Positions 10,262 to 16,985 of a stretch of 38,739 nt of DNA are shown here, in pieces. Position 1 is the first letter of the stretch. Each line of letters starts with the position of its first letter. The stretch is from DASQPR01 sp035263025. Its GTDB lineage: Bacteria; Actinomycetota; Actinomycetes; Mycobacteriales; Micromonosporaceae. The stretch spans positions 1-38,739 of the forward strand of contig DATFRR010000147.1 in the NCBI GenBank assembly GCA_035263025.1, read 5' to 3'. Below the pieces are notes generated by a model. The model saw only the letters and a program-made list of their open reading frames with translations. It was not told where the DNA came from and searched no databases. The position numbers and the translations under genes are program-made.

Positions 10262-11713
10262 GTGACCACCACCGAGCCGGCTGCCGAGAAGGTCGACGCA
10301 CCGATTGACGCGCCATCGCGCTCGGACAACTTCGTGCGCGGTCTGTCCCAAGCGATCGGCGGACCACTCGGGCGTCACGCGGTGCGGCCGCCGAGCCGGT
10401 TCTGGACCGTCGCCCGGTTGATCGTCGCGCTGACATGTCTCACGCTGACGCTGCATTGGGCGGAGAAGTCGGACTGCAACACCGGCGTGTGGATCAATCT
10501 CAGTCAGTACCGGCACGCTTGCTACACCGATGTCGTCGCGCTCTACAACAGCGAAGGACTCGGACAGGGCAAGATCCCGTACGTCGACACGCCTGTCGAA
10601 TATCCGGTGCTCACCGGCGCGTTCATGGGTCTGATCGGCCTGCCGGTGCACGCGTACGTGAAGGACCACCCGACCGACAATGCGTACGAGTGGTATTACA
10701 ACCTCACCGCGGTCGCGCTAGGAGTCTGCGCCATCGCCACCGTCCTCGCGCTGCTGATGCTGCGCCGACGACGGCCCTGGGACGCCGCGATGTTCGCCGC
10801 GGCACCGGCGCTGTTTTTGACCGCGACGGTGAACTGGGATCTGCTCGCGGTGGCGTTCGCTATCGGCGCGCTGCTTGCTTGGTCTCGCCAGCGGCCGACC
10901 TTTGCCGGCATCCTCATCGCACTCGGCGCCTCCGCCAAGCTGTGGCCGGCATTCCTGTTGTTGCCATTGCTGTTGTTGGGGTGGCGGGCGCGACGCCTCG
11001 GCGATGCGATCTATGCCACGGCGGTGGCGGTGCTCGCCTGGCTCGTGGTGAACCTGCCGTTCATGCTGCTCTACTGGCACAACTGGAGCCAGTTCTTCCG
11101 ACTGAACACGACGCGGGCGATCGACTGGGGTACGTCCTGGTATATCGGGCAGAACGTCCCGCACGTCTTTGGTCCGGGCGTCGGCTTGCCCGGCGTTACC
11201 TTCCTGGCGCAACACATCACCGCGGTCGACGTGGTCAGCTACTCACTGTTTGCCGTCGCGTGCGCGGCGATCGGGCTGTTGGTCTACAAGGCACCGCGCC
11301 GGCCGCGGCTCGGTCAACTCGCGTTTCTGGTGGTCGCGGCGTTCCTCATCTTCTCGAAGGTGTGGTCCCAGCAGTACGTGCTTTGGCTGCTGCCGCTAGC
11401 CGTGCTGGCGCGGCCGCGCTGGGGCGCTTTCCTGGCATGGCAAGCGGCGGAGGTGTGCTACTTCTTCGCCTTCACTGGTGAACTGCTGCGCGCGTCGGGA
11501 CGCCCGATCTTCCCGGAGGGCGTGTTCATCATCGCCGCGCTGCTTCGGCTGGTGACCGTGTGCGTCATGTGTGGCTACATCGTGCGTGACGTGCTGCGCC
11601 CGGAGTTGGACGTGGTGAGGCGTACGTACGAGGACGACCCGGACGGCGGCGTGTTCGACGGGGCGCCAGATCGCGACGAGGACGTCGAACTCGTCAGTTA
11701 TCCAACCGGCTGA
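10262..11713 (+). CDS. GT87/DUF2029-type membrane mannosyltransferase
   Basis: Polytopic membrane protein of 483 residues, the counterpart of Rv0051. Proteins of this family (GT-C fold) use polyprenyl-phosphate-mannose to elongate lipoglycans; the precise acceptor here is unknown. The N-terminal 40 residues are cytoplasmic. After the first helix comes the external loop with DVVALYNSEGLGQGKIPYVD and TPVEYPVLTGAFMGLIG, the acidic-residue region characteristic of DUF2029. About ten further helices follow (for example WDLLAVAFAIGALLAWSRQR and LIALGASAKLWPAFLLLPLL). The acidic C-terminus (EDDPDGGVFDGAPDRDEDVE) is cytoplasmic. GTG 10262 is chosen because GCAGGA lies upstream; a TTG at 10226 would add 12 atypical residues. 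Confidence 0.85.
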   Translation: MTTTEPAAEKVDAPIDAPSRSDNFVRGLSQAIGGPLGRHAVRPPSRFWTVARLIVALTCLTLTLHWAEKSDCNTGVWINLSQYRHACYTDVVALYNSEGLGQGKIPYVDTPVEYPVLTGAFMGLIGLPVHAYVKDHPTDNAYEWYYNLTAVALGVCAIATVLALLMLRRRRPWDAAMFAAAPALFLTATVNWDLLAVAFAIGALLAWSRQRPTFAGILIALGASAKLWPAFLLLPLLLLGWRARRLGDAIYATAVAVLAWLVVNLPFMLLYWHNWSQFFRLNTTRAIDWGTSWYIGQNVPHVFGPGVGLPGVTFLAQHITAVDVVSYSLFAVACAAIGLLVYKAPRRPRLGQLAFLVVAAFLIFSKVWSQQYVLWLLPLAVLARPRWGAFLAWQAAEVCYFFAFTGELLRASGRPIFPEGVFIIAALLRLVTVCVMCGYIVRDVLRPELDVVRRTYEDDPDGGVFDGAPDRDEDVELVSYPTG

Positions 11714-11735
11714 CTGCGCAGCTCATTCTGGACGG

Positions 11736-11772
11736 CGAGCCGCCGGCCGCGTTCCTGTCTGGGCGCGGCTCG
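11736..11772. terminator. Weak hairpin between convergent genes
   Basis: Eight-base arms CGAGCCGC (11736-11743) and GCGGCTCG (11765-11772) lie between the mannosyltransferase and nfo stop codons. This is the only stem in the 63-base gap, so it is the best terminator candidate for both genes. Confidence 0.4.
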
Positions 11773-11776
11773 GCCG

Positions 11777-12553
11777 CTAGCCAGCTAAATAGTCGCGAAG
11801 CATGGCGATGTCGGCGCGCTGGCCACTCGCGCCGCCCGGCGTCTCCACCACGACCGGCGCACCGGCGGCCGCGACGACGGCACCGATGAGCTTGGGATCG
11901 ATCATGCCCTGCCCGAAATTCTCATGCCGGTCGCGGCCGGAGTCGAAGGTGTCCTTCGAGTCGTTCGCGTGGACGAGGTCGATGCGGCCGGTGATCGCTC
12001 GAACCCGCTCGACCAGGTCGACCAACTCCTCACCGCCGGCGTGCGCGTGACACGTGTCGAGGCAGAAGCCCGCGCCAAACTCTCCGACCGCGTCCCACAA
12101 CCGCGCGATCTCGTCGAGCTTGCGGGCGCAGGCGTTGTCGCCGCCGGCGGTGTTCTCGATCAATATCGGCAACGGGAAGCCACCCGACTCGGCCGCGCTG
12201 CTGAACACCTTGCGCCAGTTGTCGAAGCCGATCGCCGGATCGTTGCCTTTGCCGACGAAGCCGCCGTGCACGATCAGGCCCTTGGCGCCGAGCGTCGCGG
12301 CCATATCGGCGTGGGCGGCGAGCAGCTTGCGGCTCGGGATGCGGATGCGGTTGTTGAGGGTTGCGACGTTGATCAGGTAGGGCGCGTGCACGTAGACGTC
12401 GACCGAGGCACCCCGCAGTGCCGCCGCGTCGGCGCGTGGCGACGGCGTGTCATAGCCCTGCGGGTCAGTCAGGAAGAACTGGACGACCTCGGCGTCGCGT
12501 GCGCCGGCCTCGGCGATCGGGTCGGTGGAGTCGACGTGAGCACCAATGCGCAT
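11777..12553 (-). CDS. nfo: Endonuclease IV (AP endonuclease)
   Basis: Base-excision-repair enzyme that cleaves 5' of abasic sites and cleans blocked 3' ends, with a TIM barrel and three zinc ions. It has 258 residues, close to the family length. Visible metal-site motifs are MRIGAHV at the N-terminus, YVHAPYLINVAT, LIVHGGFVGKG, LIENTAGGDN, FCLDTCHAHAGGEEL, LVHANDSKDTF with DRHENFGQG, and VVETPGG. All the usual His, Asp and Glu ligands appear present. ATG 12553 is the only sensible start. It is divergent from an exported unknown protein and is absent from the same position in the mycobacterial arrangement as I recall it, so it is probably an insertion into the conserved ponA-rpsF neighbourhood. 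Confidence 0.94.
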   Translation of the reverse strand: MRIGAHVDSTDPIAEAGARDAEVVQFFLTDPQGYDTPSPRADAAALRGASVDVYVHAPYLINVATLNNRIRIPSRKLLAAHADMAATLGAKGLIVHGGFVGKGNDPAIGFDNWRKVFSSAAESGGFPLPILIENTAGGDNACARKLDEIARLWDAVGEFGAGFCLDTCHAHAGGEELVDLVERVRAITGRIDLVHANDSKDTFDSGRDRHENFGQGMIDPKLIGAVVAAAGAPVVVETPGGASGQRADIAMLRDYLAG

Positions 12554-12655
12554 GGTTCGACCGTACGCCGGGGGGACGACACCGAACGGACGGTGAGTGT
12601 CGAGTTCACTGCGGCACTGGTCAGCGGGCGGCCCTTGGCCAAGACATCGCAGAGC

Positions 12656-12670
12656 GTAACTAGGCGTTAC
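12656..12670. promoter_or_regulatory. GTAAC-N5-GTTAC inverted repeat
   Basis: A short palindrome in the 206-base divergent region between nfo and the exported protein gene. It is small and could be chance. It is noted because it is the clearest symmetrical element in that region. Confidence 0.25.
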
Positions 12671-12759
12671 ACAATCAGGTACTGCCGCGTGACTCGCGTC
12701 GCGAACCCGTCGTTAGCCCCATTGGGGAGTCTGGCCGACCGCTAGATCGGGAGCGACAC

Positions 12760-13539
12760 ATGACGCTGTCACTGCGACGTCGCGCCGCGCTGGTGGTCGC
12801 TGGCGGCATCGTGGCGGCCCCGCTGTGGCTGATCGCCACGGTGCACGCGGCCGATCAGGCGGTGACCTTCCACGGTCAGCCCGATATGACCAGTTCAACG
12901 GTGTCGTGCCCATCCACGCCCGACAAGCATTTCCTGACGGTCGCCGCGGGCACCACGGTTGACTTTGTCAACGATCTCGGCGTGGCGGCCACCCTGTGGT
13001 CGACCGACAGCCACGAGAGCCTTGACCTGGCCGACGGCGAGATGATCCCGGTGACGTTCAGGACCGGCCCCGCGACCATCGTCATGGAGATGCTGCCGGA
13101 CTGCACGCTCGATGTGGGTACGCACATCCCGACGATCGTCAAGGTCACTCCGGTCGAGGCGGCCGCTTCCGCTTCGCCGGCCGTCACGTCGACCGGACCG
13201 TCGAGCATGCCGAGCGCAAGCGTGACAGCGGCCGGTGCGTCGCCGGCCAAAGGCAAACATTCGGCCACCGGCGGGTCGGGCGGCGCGCAGCACGGTGCAT
13301 CGCCGTCACCGAGCAGCTCACCGGCACTGATCGCGAACGGGGCAGACGACGGTACGGGCAACGTTCTGGCATCCGTACCGACTGGGTACGTCACGTTCGG
13401 CGACCCGGTCAGCGCGTCACATTCCGGGCGCGGCGCGAGCGGCTTGCTGACCCTCATCGCGACCGTTTCGGTGGGCGGTGTCACGGTTGCGGCGCTGCGT
13501 GCCATCGTTGCCCAGCGCTCGACTCCCCGGTTGACCTAA
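12760..13539 (+). CDS. Exported, membrane-anchored protein of unknown function
   Basis: I do not recognise a named family. The protein has 259 residues. Residues 1-30 are a signal peptide (LSLRRRAALVVAGGIVAAPL, ending in VHAAD). Residues 31-130 look like a compact beta-rich domain with two cysteines (TVSCPSTPDKHFLTVAAGTT and MLPDCTLDVGTHIPTIVKV), which could form a disulfide; the pattern recalls cupredoxin-like or BACON-like beta sandwiches, but no copper-site motif is clear. Residues 130-220 are a Ser/Ala/Pro/Gly-rich stalk. Residues 226-248 (GLLTLIATVSVGGVTVAALR) form a C-terminal membrane helix with a short basic tail. GGGAG precedes the ATG. It sits upstream of rpsF but has its own transcription context. 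Confidence 0.8.
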   Translation: MTLSLRRRAALVVAGGIVAAPLWLIATVHAADQAVTFHGQPDMTSSTVSCPSTPDKHFLTVAAGTTVDFVNDLGVAATLWSTDSHESLDLADGEMIPVTFRTGPATIVMEMLPDCTLDVGTHIPTIVKVTPVEAAASASPAVTSTGPSSMPSASVTAAGASPAKGKHSATGGSGGAQHGASPSPSSSPALIANGADDGTGNVLASVPTGYVTFGDPVSASHSGRGASGLLTLIATVSVGGVTVAALRAIVAQRSTPRLT

Positions 13540-13613
13540 CCGCTGGCGGGCGCCGCGGCGACGTACGCCCGGCTCGGCGTACCCGTCAATTAGCCGCGCG
13601 GGACAGGCGGCGA

Positions 13614-13643
13614 TTGGGACAGTCGGGCGTGACCCGGTATTCT
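13614..13643 (+). promoter_or_regulatory. Candidate sigma-70-type promoter of the rpsF cluster
   Basis: TTGGGA (13614-13619) and TATTCT (13638-13643) are separated by 18 bases. They stand about 127 bases before the rpsF start, leaving room for a structured leader. Matches are good for an actinobacterial housekeeping promoter, but no transcript start is known. Confidence 0.4.
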
Positions 13644-13722
13644 GATCGGGCTCACGCACGGTGCCATGACCCCGCCTCACCGCGGTGTCCCGGCCCGTCG
13701 CCGGAGCGACGCCAGACCTCCT

Positions 13723-13741
13723 GCCACGGATCGACCGTGGC
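13723..13741 (+). promoter_or_regulatory. Leader hairpin before rpsF
   Basis: A 7-base stem, GCCACGG (13723-13729) and CCGTGGC (13735-13741), with a 5-base loop lies 10 bases before the rpsF ribosome binding site, and CCG trinucleotides are nearby. Many bacteria have an S6:S18-binding leader at this place. This could be a degenerate form, but the match to that motif is not clear. Confidence 0.3.
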
Positions 13742-13769
13742 CGCTTAGCCCAGAGGAGGTGAGCAAGTC

Positions 13770-14060
13770 TTGCGTCATTACGAGATCATGGTGATCCTCG
13801 ACCCGAGTCTCGAGGAGCGCACCGTCGCCCCGTCACTCGACACGTATCTGAACGTGATCCGCACCGCGGGTGGCTCGGTGGAGAAACTCGACGTGTGGGG
13901 CCGTCGGCGCCTCGCGTACGAGATCGCGAAACACACCGAAGGCATTTACGCGGTCATCGACCTGCAGGCGACGCCTGCGGCGGTGGCCGAACTCGACCGG
14001 CAGCTGCGACTCAACGAGTCCGTGCTGCGTACCAAGGTCATCCGGCCAGAGGTCCGCTAG
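13770..14060 (+). CDS. rpsF: 30S ribosomal protein S6
   Basis: Component of the small-subunit platform that pairs with S18. It has 96 residues, the normal length. It shows the family opening RHYEIMVILDPSLEERTVAP, the central KLDVWGRRRLAYEIAKHTEG, and the end RLNESVLRTKVIRPEVR. The start is TTG at 13770, with GAGGAGGTGA 8 bases upstream; no ATG or GTG gives the conserved N-terminus. It is the first gene of the rpsF-ssb-rpsR-rplI cluster. Confidence 0.97.
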   Translation: MRHYEIMVILDPSLEERTVAPSLDTYLNVIRTAGGSVEKLDVWGRRRLAYEIAKHTEGIYAVIDLQATPAAVAELDRQLRLNESVLRTKVIRPEVR

Positions 14061-14130
14061 CCGCGGCCACCGGCTTCCTACCACCGGTTCCCACCGTCGG
14101 ATCACCACAACGGCGCGGCGTTCTGTCGGA

Positions 14131-14144
14131 GTGACGTGACAGCG
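14131..14144 (+). promoter_or_regulatory. GTGACGTGACAGCG motif upstream of ssb
   Basis: Identical 14-mer to the one at 6998-7011 before the PBP gene. Here it lies in the 156-base rpsF-ssb spacer, 73 bases before the ssb start. It may mark an internal promoter or regulator site for ssb. Confidence 0.3.
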
Positions 14145-14216
14145 TGCCGGCTGATAGATGCGAAGCGTTCGAGGAGATCTTTTCTTCGCGGAAGCACCGT
14201 TCTCAAGGAGCGACCC

Positions 14217-14714
14217 ATGGCAGGAGACACCACCATCACGGTCATCGGCAACCTGACCGACGACCCTGAGCTCCGCTTCACCCCCTCGGGTGCGGCGGTC
14301 GCCAAGTTCCGCGTGGCGTCCACGCCGCGGTTCCTGGACAAGGCATCCGGTGAATGGAAGGACGGCGATCCGCTCTTCCTCTCCTGCACGGTGTGGCGTC
14401 AGGCGGCCGAAAACGTCGCCGAGTCGCTGCAGCGGGGCTCGCGGGTCATCGTCTCGGGACGGCTGCGCCAGCGGTCGTACGAGACGAGGGAGGGCGAGAA
14501 GCGCACGGTGATCGAGCTGGAGGTCGACGAGATCGGCCCGTCGCTGCGTTATGCCACGGCGAAGGTGCAGAAGATGTCGCGCTCCGGCGGCGGCGGATAT
14601 GGCGCCTCGGGCGGCAACGCGTCCGGCGGCTTCGCATCCGACGATCCGTGGGCGACCGCGGCGCCAGCGTCCTCCGGTGGTGGGGGCAACTTTGACGACG
14701 AGCCACCGTTCTAA
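14217..14714 (+). CDS. ssb: Single-stranded DNA-binding protein
   Basis: Tetrameric OB-fold protein that coats single-stranded DNA in replication and repair, 165 residues. The OB fold covers residues 1-110: DTTITVIGNLTDDPELRFTP, AAVAKFRVASTPRFLD, DGDPLFLSCTVWRQAAENVA and SRVIVSGRLRQRSYETREGE. The tail is Gly-rich and ends in the partner-binding acidic tip FDDEPPF. AAGGAG stands 6 bases before ATG 14217. A GTG at 14136 would add 27 residues without homology and is rejected. It is followed by rpsR after 21 bases. Confidence 0.97.
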   Translation: MAGDTTITVIGNLTDDPELRFTPSGAAVAKFRVASTPRFLDKASGEWKDGDPLFLSCTVWRQAAENVAESLQRGSRVIVSGRLRQRSYETREGEKRTVIELEVDEIGPSLRYATAKVQKMSRSGGGGYGASGGNASGGFASDDPWATAAPASSGGGGNFDDEPPF

Positions 14715-14735
14715 AGCACATTTGGAGTTAGTGAA

Positions 14736-14975
14736 ATGGCGAAGGCTGCGGCCCTACGCAAACCGAAGAAGAAGGTGAATCCGCTCGACAAGGAGGGGAT
14801 CGCCTACATCGACTACAAGGACGTCGCGCTGCTGCGCAAGTTCATCTCCGACCGGGGCAAGATCCGTGCCCGCCGGGTCACCGGAGTGACTTCCCAGCAG
14901 CAGCGGCAGATCGCCAGCGCGGTGAAGAACGCGCGCGAAATGGCGCTGCTGCCATATACGACGACAGCACGTTGA
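14736..14975 (+). CDS. rpsR: 30S ribosomal protein S18, zinc-free type
   Basis: Small-subunit protein that pairs with S6, 79 residues. Family segments are IDYKDVALLRKFISDRGKIR, ARRVTG and SAVKNAREMALLPYTTTAR. The CxxC and the later Cys/His ligands of zinc-binding S18 are missing: the first pair is replaced by NPLD (after KPKKKV) and the second by VTSQQQ (after RRVTG). This is the C-minus type, found in the main operon of a good part of the actinobacteria and elsewhere as a zinc-starvation paralogue. GGAG lies upstream of the ATG at 14736. Confidence 0.96.
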   Translation: MAKAAALRKPKKKVNPLDKEGIAYIDYKDVALLRKFISDRGKIRARRVTGVTSQQQRQIASAVKNAREMALLPYTTTAR

Positions 14976-14989
14976 GGCGGGGATAACTG

Positions 14990-15439
14990 ATGAAGGTCAT
15001 CCTCACCCAGGAAGTCTCGAAGCTCGGCACGCCCGGCGACGTCGTCGAGGTTAAGCCCGGCTACGGACGCAACTACCTGCTGCCGCAGGGCTACGCGATC
15101 GCGTGGACCAAGGGCGCCGAAAAGCAGGTCGCACTCATCAAGCGGGCGCGCTCCACGCGGGAGATCCGCGACCTCGGGCACGCGACCGAGGTGAAGGAGC
15201 AGCTCGAGTCGCTGAAGGTCACGCTCGCGGCGCGCGCCGGCTCAGGCGGTCGCCTGTTCGGCTCGATCACGCCGACCGAGATCGCGGCGGCCGTGAAGTC
15301 CGCCGGCGGGCCGGATATCGATCGGCGGCGCCTTGAGCTGCCTGGCCACATCAAGTCGACCGGGACATATCAGGTGCAGCTGAAGCTCCACCCGGACGTC
15401 GCGGCACGCTTCGACGTGACGGTCGTGGCGGCTAGGTAG
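14990..15439 (+). CDS. rplI: 50S ribosomal protein L9
   Basis: Large-subunit protein, 149 residues, the usual length. The N-terminal domain MKVILTQEVSKLGTPGDVVE with GYGRNYLLPQGYAIAWT is the L9 signature. It is followed by the long connecting helix and the C-terminal domain with GSGGRLFGSITPTEIAAAVK and LKLHPDVAARFDVTVVA. It is the last gene of the cluster. It is convergent with the asparaginase gene, and a large hairpin lies between them. Confidence 0.97.
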   Translation: MKVILTQEVSKLGTPGDVVEVKPGYGRNYLLPQGYAIAWTKGAEKQVALIKRARSTREIRDLGHATEVKEQLESLKVTLAARAGSGGRLFGSITPTEIAAAVKSAGGPDIDRRRLELPGHIKSTGTYQVQLKLHPDVAARFDVTVVAAR

Positions 15440-15458
15440 GTCGTCGGTTGCGGTTTGG

Positions 15459-15525
15459 GCTGGGGCCGGCGTGCCACGACGAAGCGGTCAAGCTTGATCT
15501 ACGTCGTGCGCACTTCGGCCCCAGC
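15459..15525. terminator. Large imperfect hairpin between rplI and asparaginase
   Basis: Outer arms GCTGGGGCCG (15459-15468) and CGGCCCCAGC (15516-15525) are perfect. An inner stem CACGAC (15475-15480) pairs with GTCGTG (15503-15508). The apical region holds GCGGTCAAGCTTGATC (15484-15499), which recurs with one change in the hairpin after moaE at 28227-28242. It probably terminates both convergent genes. Confidence 0.65.
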
Positions 15526-15604
15526 TTGCGCAACTCGCGGTCGACGCCTGGCTGAGGCTTTCGCGTGTACGCGGTGCCGTAAAGGCGGCCTCGCCACCGA
15601 GCGG

Positions 15605-16585
15605 CTACGCGTAGAGCGCGAAGGTGTCGGCGATTTCGGCGCGGGAGCGGCCGGCGGTGAGCAACACCGTCAACAGAACCCGCGCTTTCCACGGATGCAG
15701 CAGACCGCCGTTGATCAGCCCACGGCGGGCGAGGTCCGTTTCCGAGCCGATCGCGTGATAGGTGCCGCCGAGGACTGATCCGGCGCCGGTCCGCGACGTC
15801 AGCACGACCGGCATCCGATCGGCAAGATCCCCGAGGACCGGCGCGATCCACGATGGCACGTGACCGACGCCGAACGCCGCCACCACGAGACCCTGGTACG
15901 CGTCCGGGATGTGGCCCAACAGCGCGCCGTCGTCGTCGAGCGCCAGCGCGTACAACGCGACTCGCGCCGTCTGGGCACCGCGCAACTCGGTCAGCGTGAC
16001 GGCGGGCGGCCGGTCGAGCGGTGTGGCGAGGATCCGTACGGTCTCCTCGATGACGTGTCCGATCGGGCCGGCGTCCGGCGAGGCGAACGTACCGATGCTG
16101 GTGCTGTGCGTCTTGCGTACCCATCGCGCGGCGTGGACGTCGTCGGCGAACACGACGAGGGCACCGTGACCTCGCGCTGCGCCCGAGGCGGCGACGCGGA
16201 CCGCGGCGAGCACGTTTGCCGGCCCATCCGGCCCGGCGAGCGTCGGGTTGCGCATCGCGCCGGTGATCACGAACGGTTCCGAGTGGGGCCACACGAGGTC
16301 GACGAGGAACGCGGTCTCCTCGAGCGTGTCGGTGCCCTGTGTCACGACGACCCCGATCGCGCCGTCGGCGATCGCACGCTCGGCGGCCGCGACCAGATCA
16401 AGCACGCTTGCGAAGGTCAGGTCCGCACTGGGTACGGCGACCACGTCGCGTACGTCGACCGACGTGCCCACAGTGGACAGCGACGGTATCGCGGCGACCA
16501 GATCGGCGCCGGTCAACCGCGTGACCGTGCCATCGCGCGCCGACATCGCGATAGTCCCGCCGAGGGTGAACACGACGACGCTCAT
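15605..16585 (-). CDS. L-asparaginase
   Basis: Hydrolyses asparagine to aspartate and ammonia. It has 326 residues, the typical length of the type I/II family, and no signal peptide, so it is cytoplasmic. The first catalytic threonine is in VVVFTLGGTIAMS. The second motif is VVTQGTDTLEETAFLVDLVW, with the catalytic Thr-Asp pair. FVITGAMRNPTLAGPDGPAN and the lysine of RWVRKTHSTSIG are also as expected, and AFGVGHVPSWIAP covers the C-terminal domain. ATG 16585 is chosen because it begins the conserved strand and has GGGGAGGA upstream. An in-frame ATG at 16762 would add an arginine-rich segment without homology. It is divergent from dnaB. Confidence 0.93.
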   Translation of the reverse strand: MSVVVFTLGGTIAMSARDGTVTRLTGADLVAAIPSLSTVGTSVDVRDVVAVPSADLTFASVLDLVAAAERAIADGAIGVVVTQGTDTLEETAFLVDLVWPHSEPFVITGAMRNPTLAGPDGPANVLAAVRVAASGAARGHGALVVFADDVHAARWVRKTHSTSIGTFASPDAGPIGHVIEETVRILATPLDRPPAVTLTELRGAQTARVALYALALDDDGALLGHIPDAYQGLVVAAFGVGHVPSWIAPVLGDLADRMPVVLTSRTGAGSVLGGTYHAIGSETDLARRGLINGGLLHPWKARVLLTVLLTAGRSRAEIADTFALYA

Positions 16586-16985
16586 AGCTGGGCGAATCCT
16601 CCCCGTCCGGGTACGCGTCGAACCACCGTACGCCAGCACAGCGTCGGGGCGGCCGTGGTCGCGCCGTCGATGGTGGCATCGGGCGACACGCCGGCGGCGA
16701 CGCGCGGAACGGCCGACAGTTTCTTTTCCACACAGGCTGTGCATCGTGAGTACCGAGGTCAACGCACTGGTACGCCGGGCTCACGGCTGACTTTCCACAA
16801 CCCGTACACACGATCCGCACACCACCCAGGCCACTATCGACAGCGTTGTCCACAGCGTTGTCCACCGCTCGTGTTGGCTGGCCGGCGCGTCGTCCCTAGT
16901 CTCAGCAAGTTGTGCATGGCGAAGGCACGAGGCGAAGTTGTCGTACCTCCGCGGTACGCCATGCAAGCGATGGGTGGAGGATCGC
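16586..16985. promoter_or_regulatory. 400-base divergent control region of asparaginase and dnaB
   Basis: No gene is seen here. On the dnaB side, TTGGCT (16874-16879) and TAGTCT (16897-16902) with a 17-base spacer form a plausible promoter. Four DnaA-box-like words lie just upstream (listed separately). A short inverted repeat, GTACC-N5-GGTAC, lies at about 16943-16957 close to the dnaB start. Confidence 0.45.
16724..16866 (+). promoter_or_regulatory. Cluster of DnaA-box-like sequences
   Basis: Four words in the same orientation: TTTTCCACA (16724-16732), CTTTCCACA (16791-16799), TTGTCCACA (16846-16854) and TTGTCCACC (16858-16866). TTGTCCACA is the usual actinobacterial DnaA box. The last two lie in a perfect 12-base tandem repeat, AGCGTTGTCCAC (16842-16865). 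They stand directly upstream of the candidate dnaB promoter. Confidence 0.5.

Noticed and set aside
13660..13769. Canonical S6:S18-binding leader before rpsF
   Set aside because: A hairpin and CCG words are present, but the arrangement does not clearly match the known motif; listed only as a low-confidence leader hairpin.
16724..16866. Chromosomal origin of replication
   Set aside because: DnaA-box-like words are present, but there is no dnaA or dnaN gene, no AT-rich unwinding region and too few boxes.
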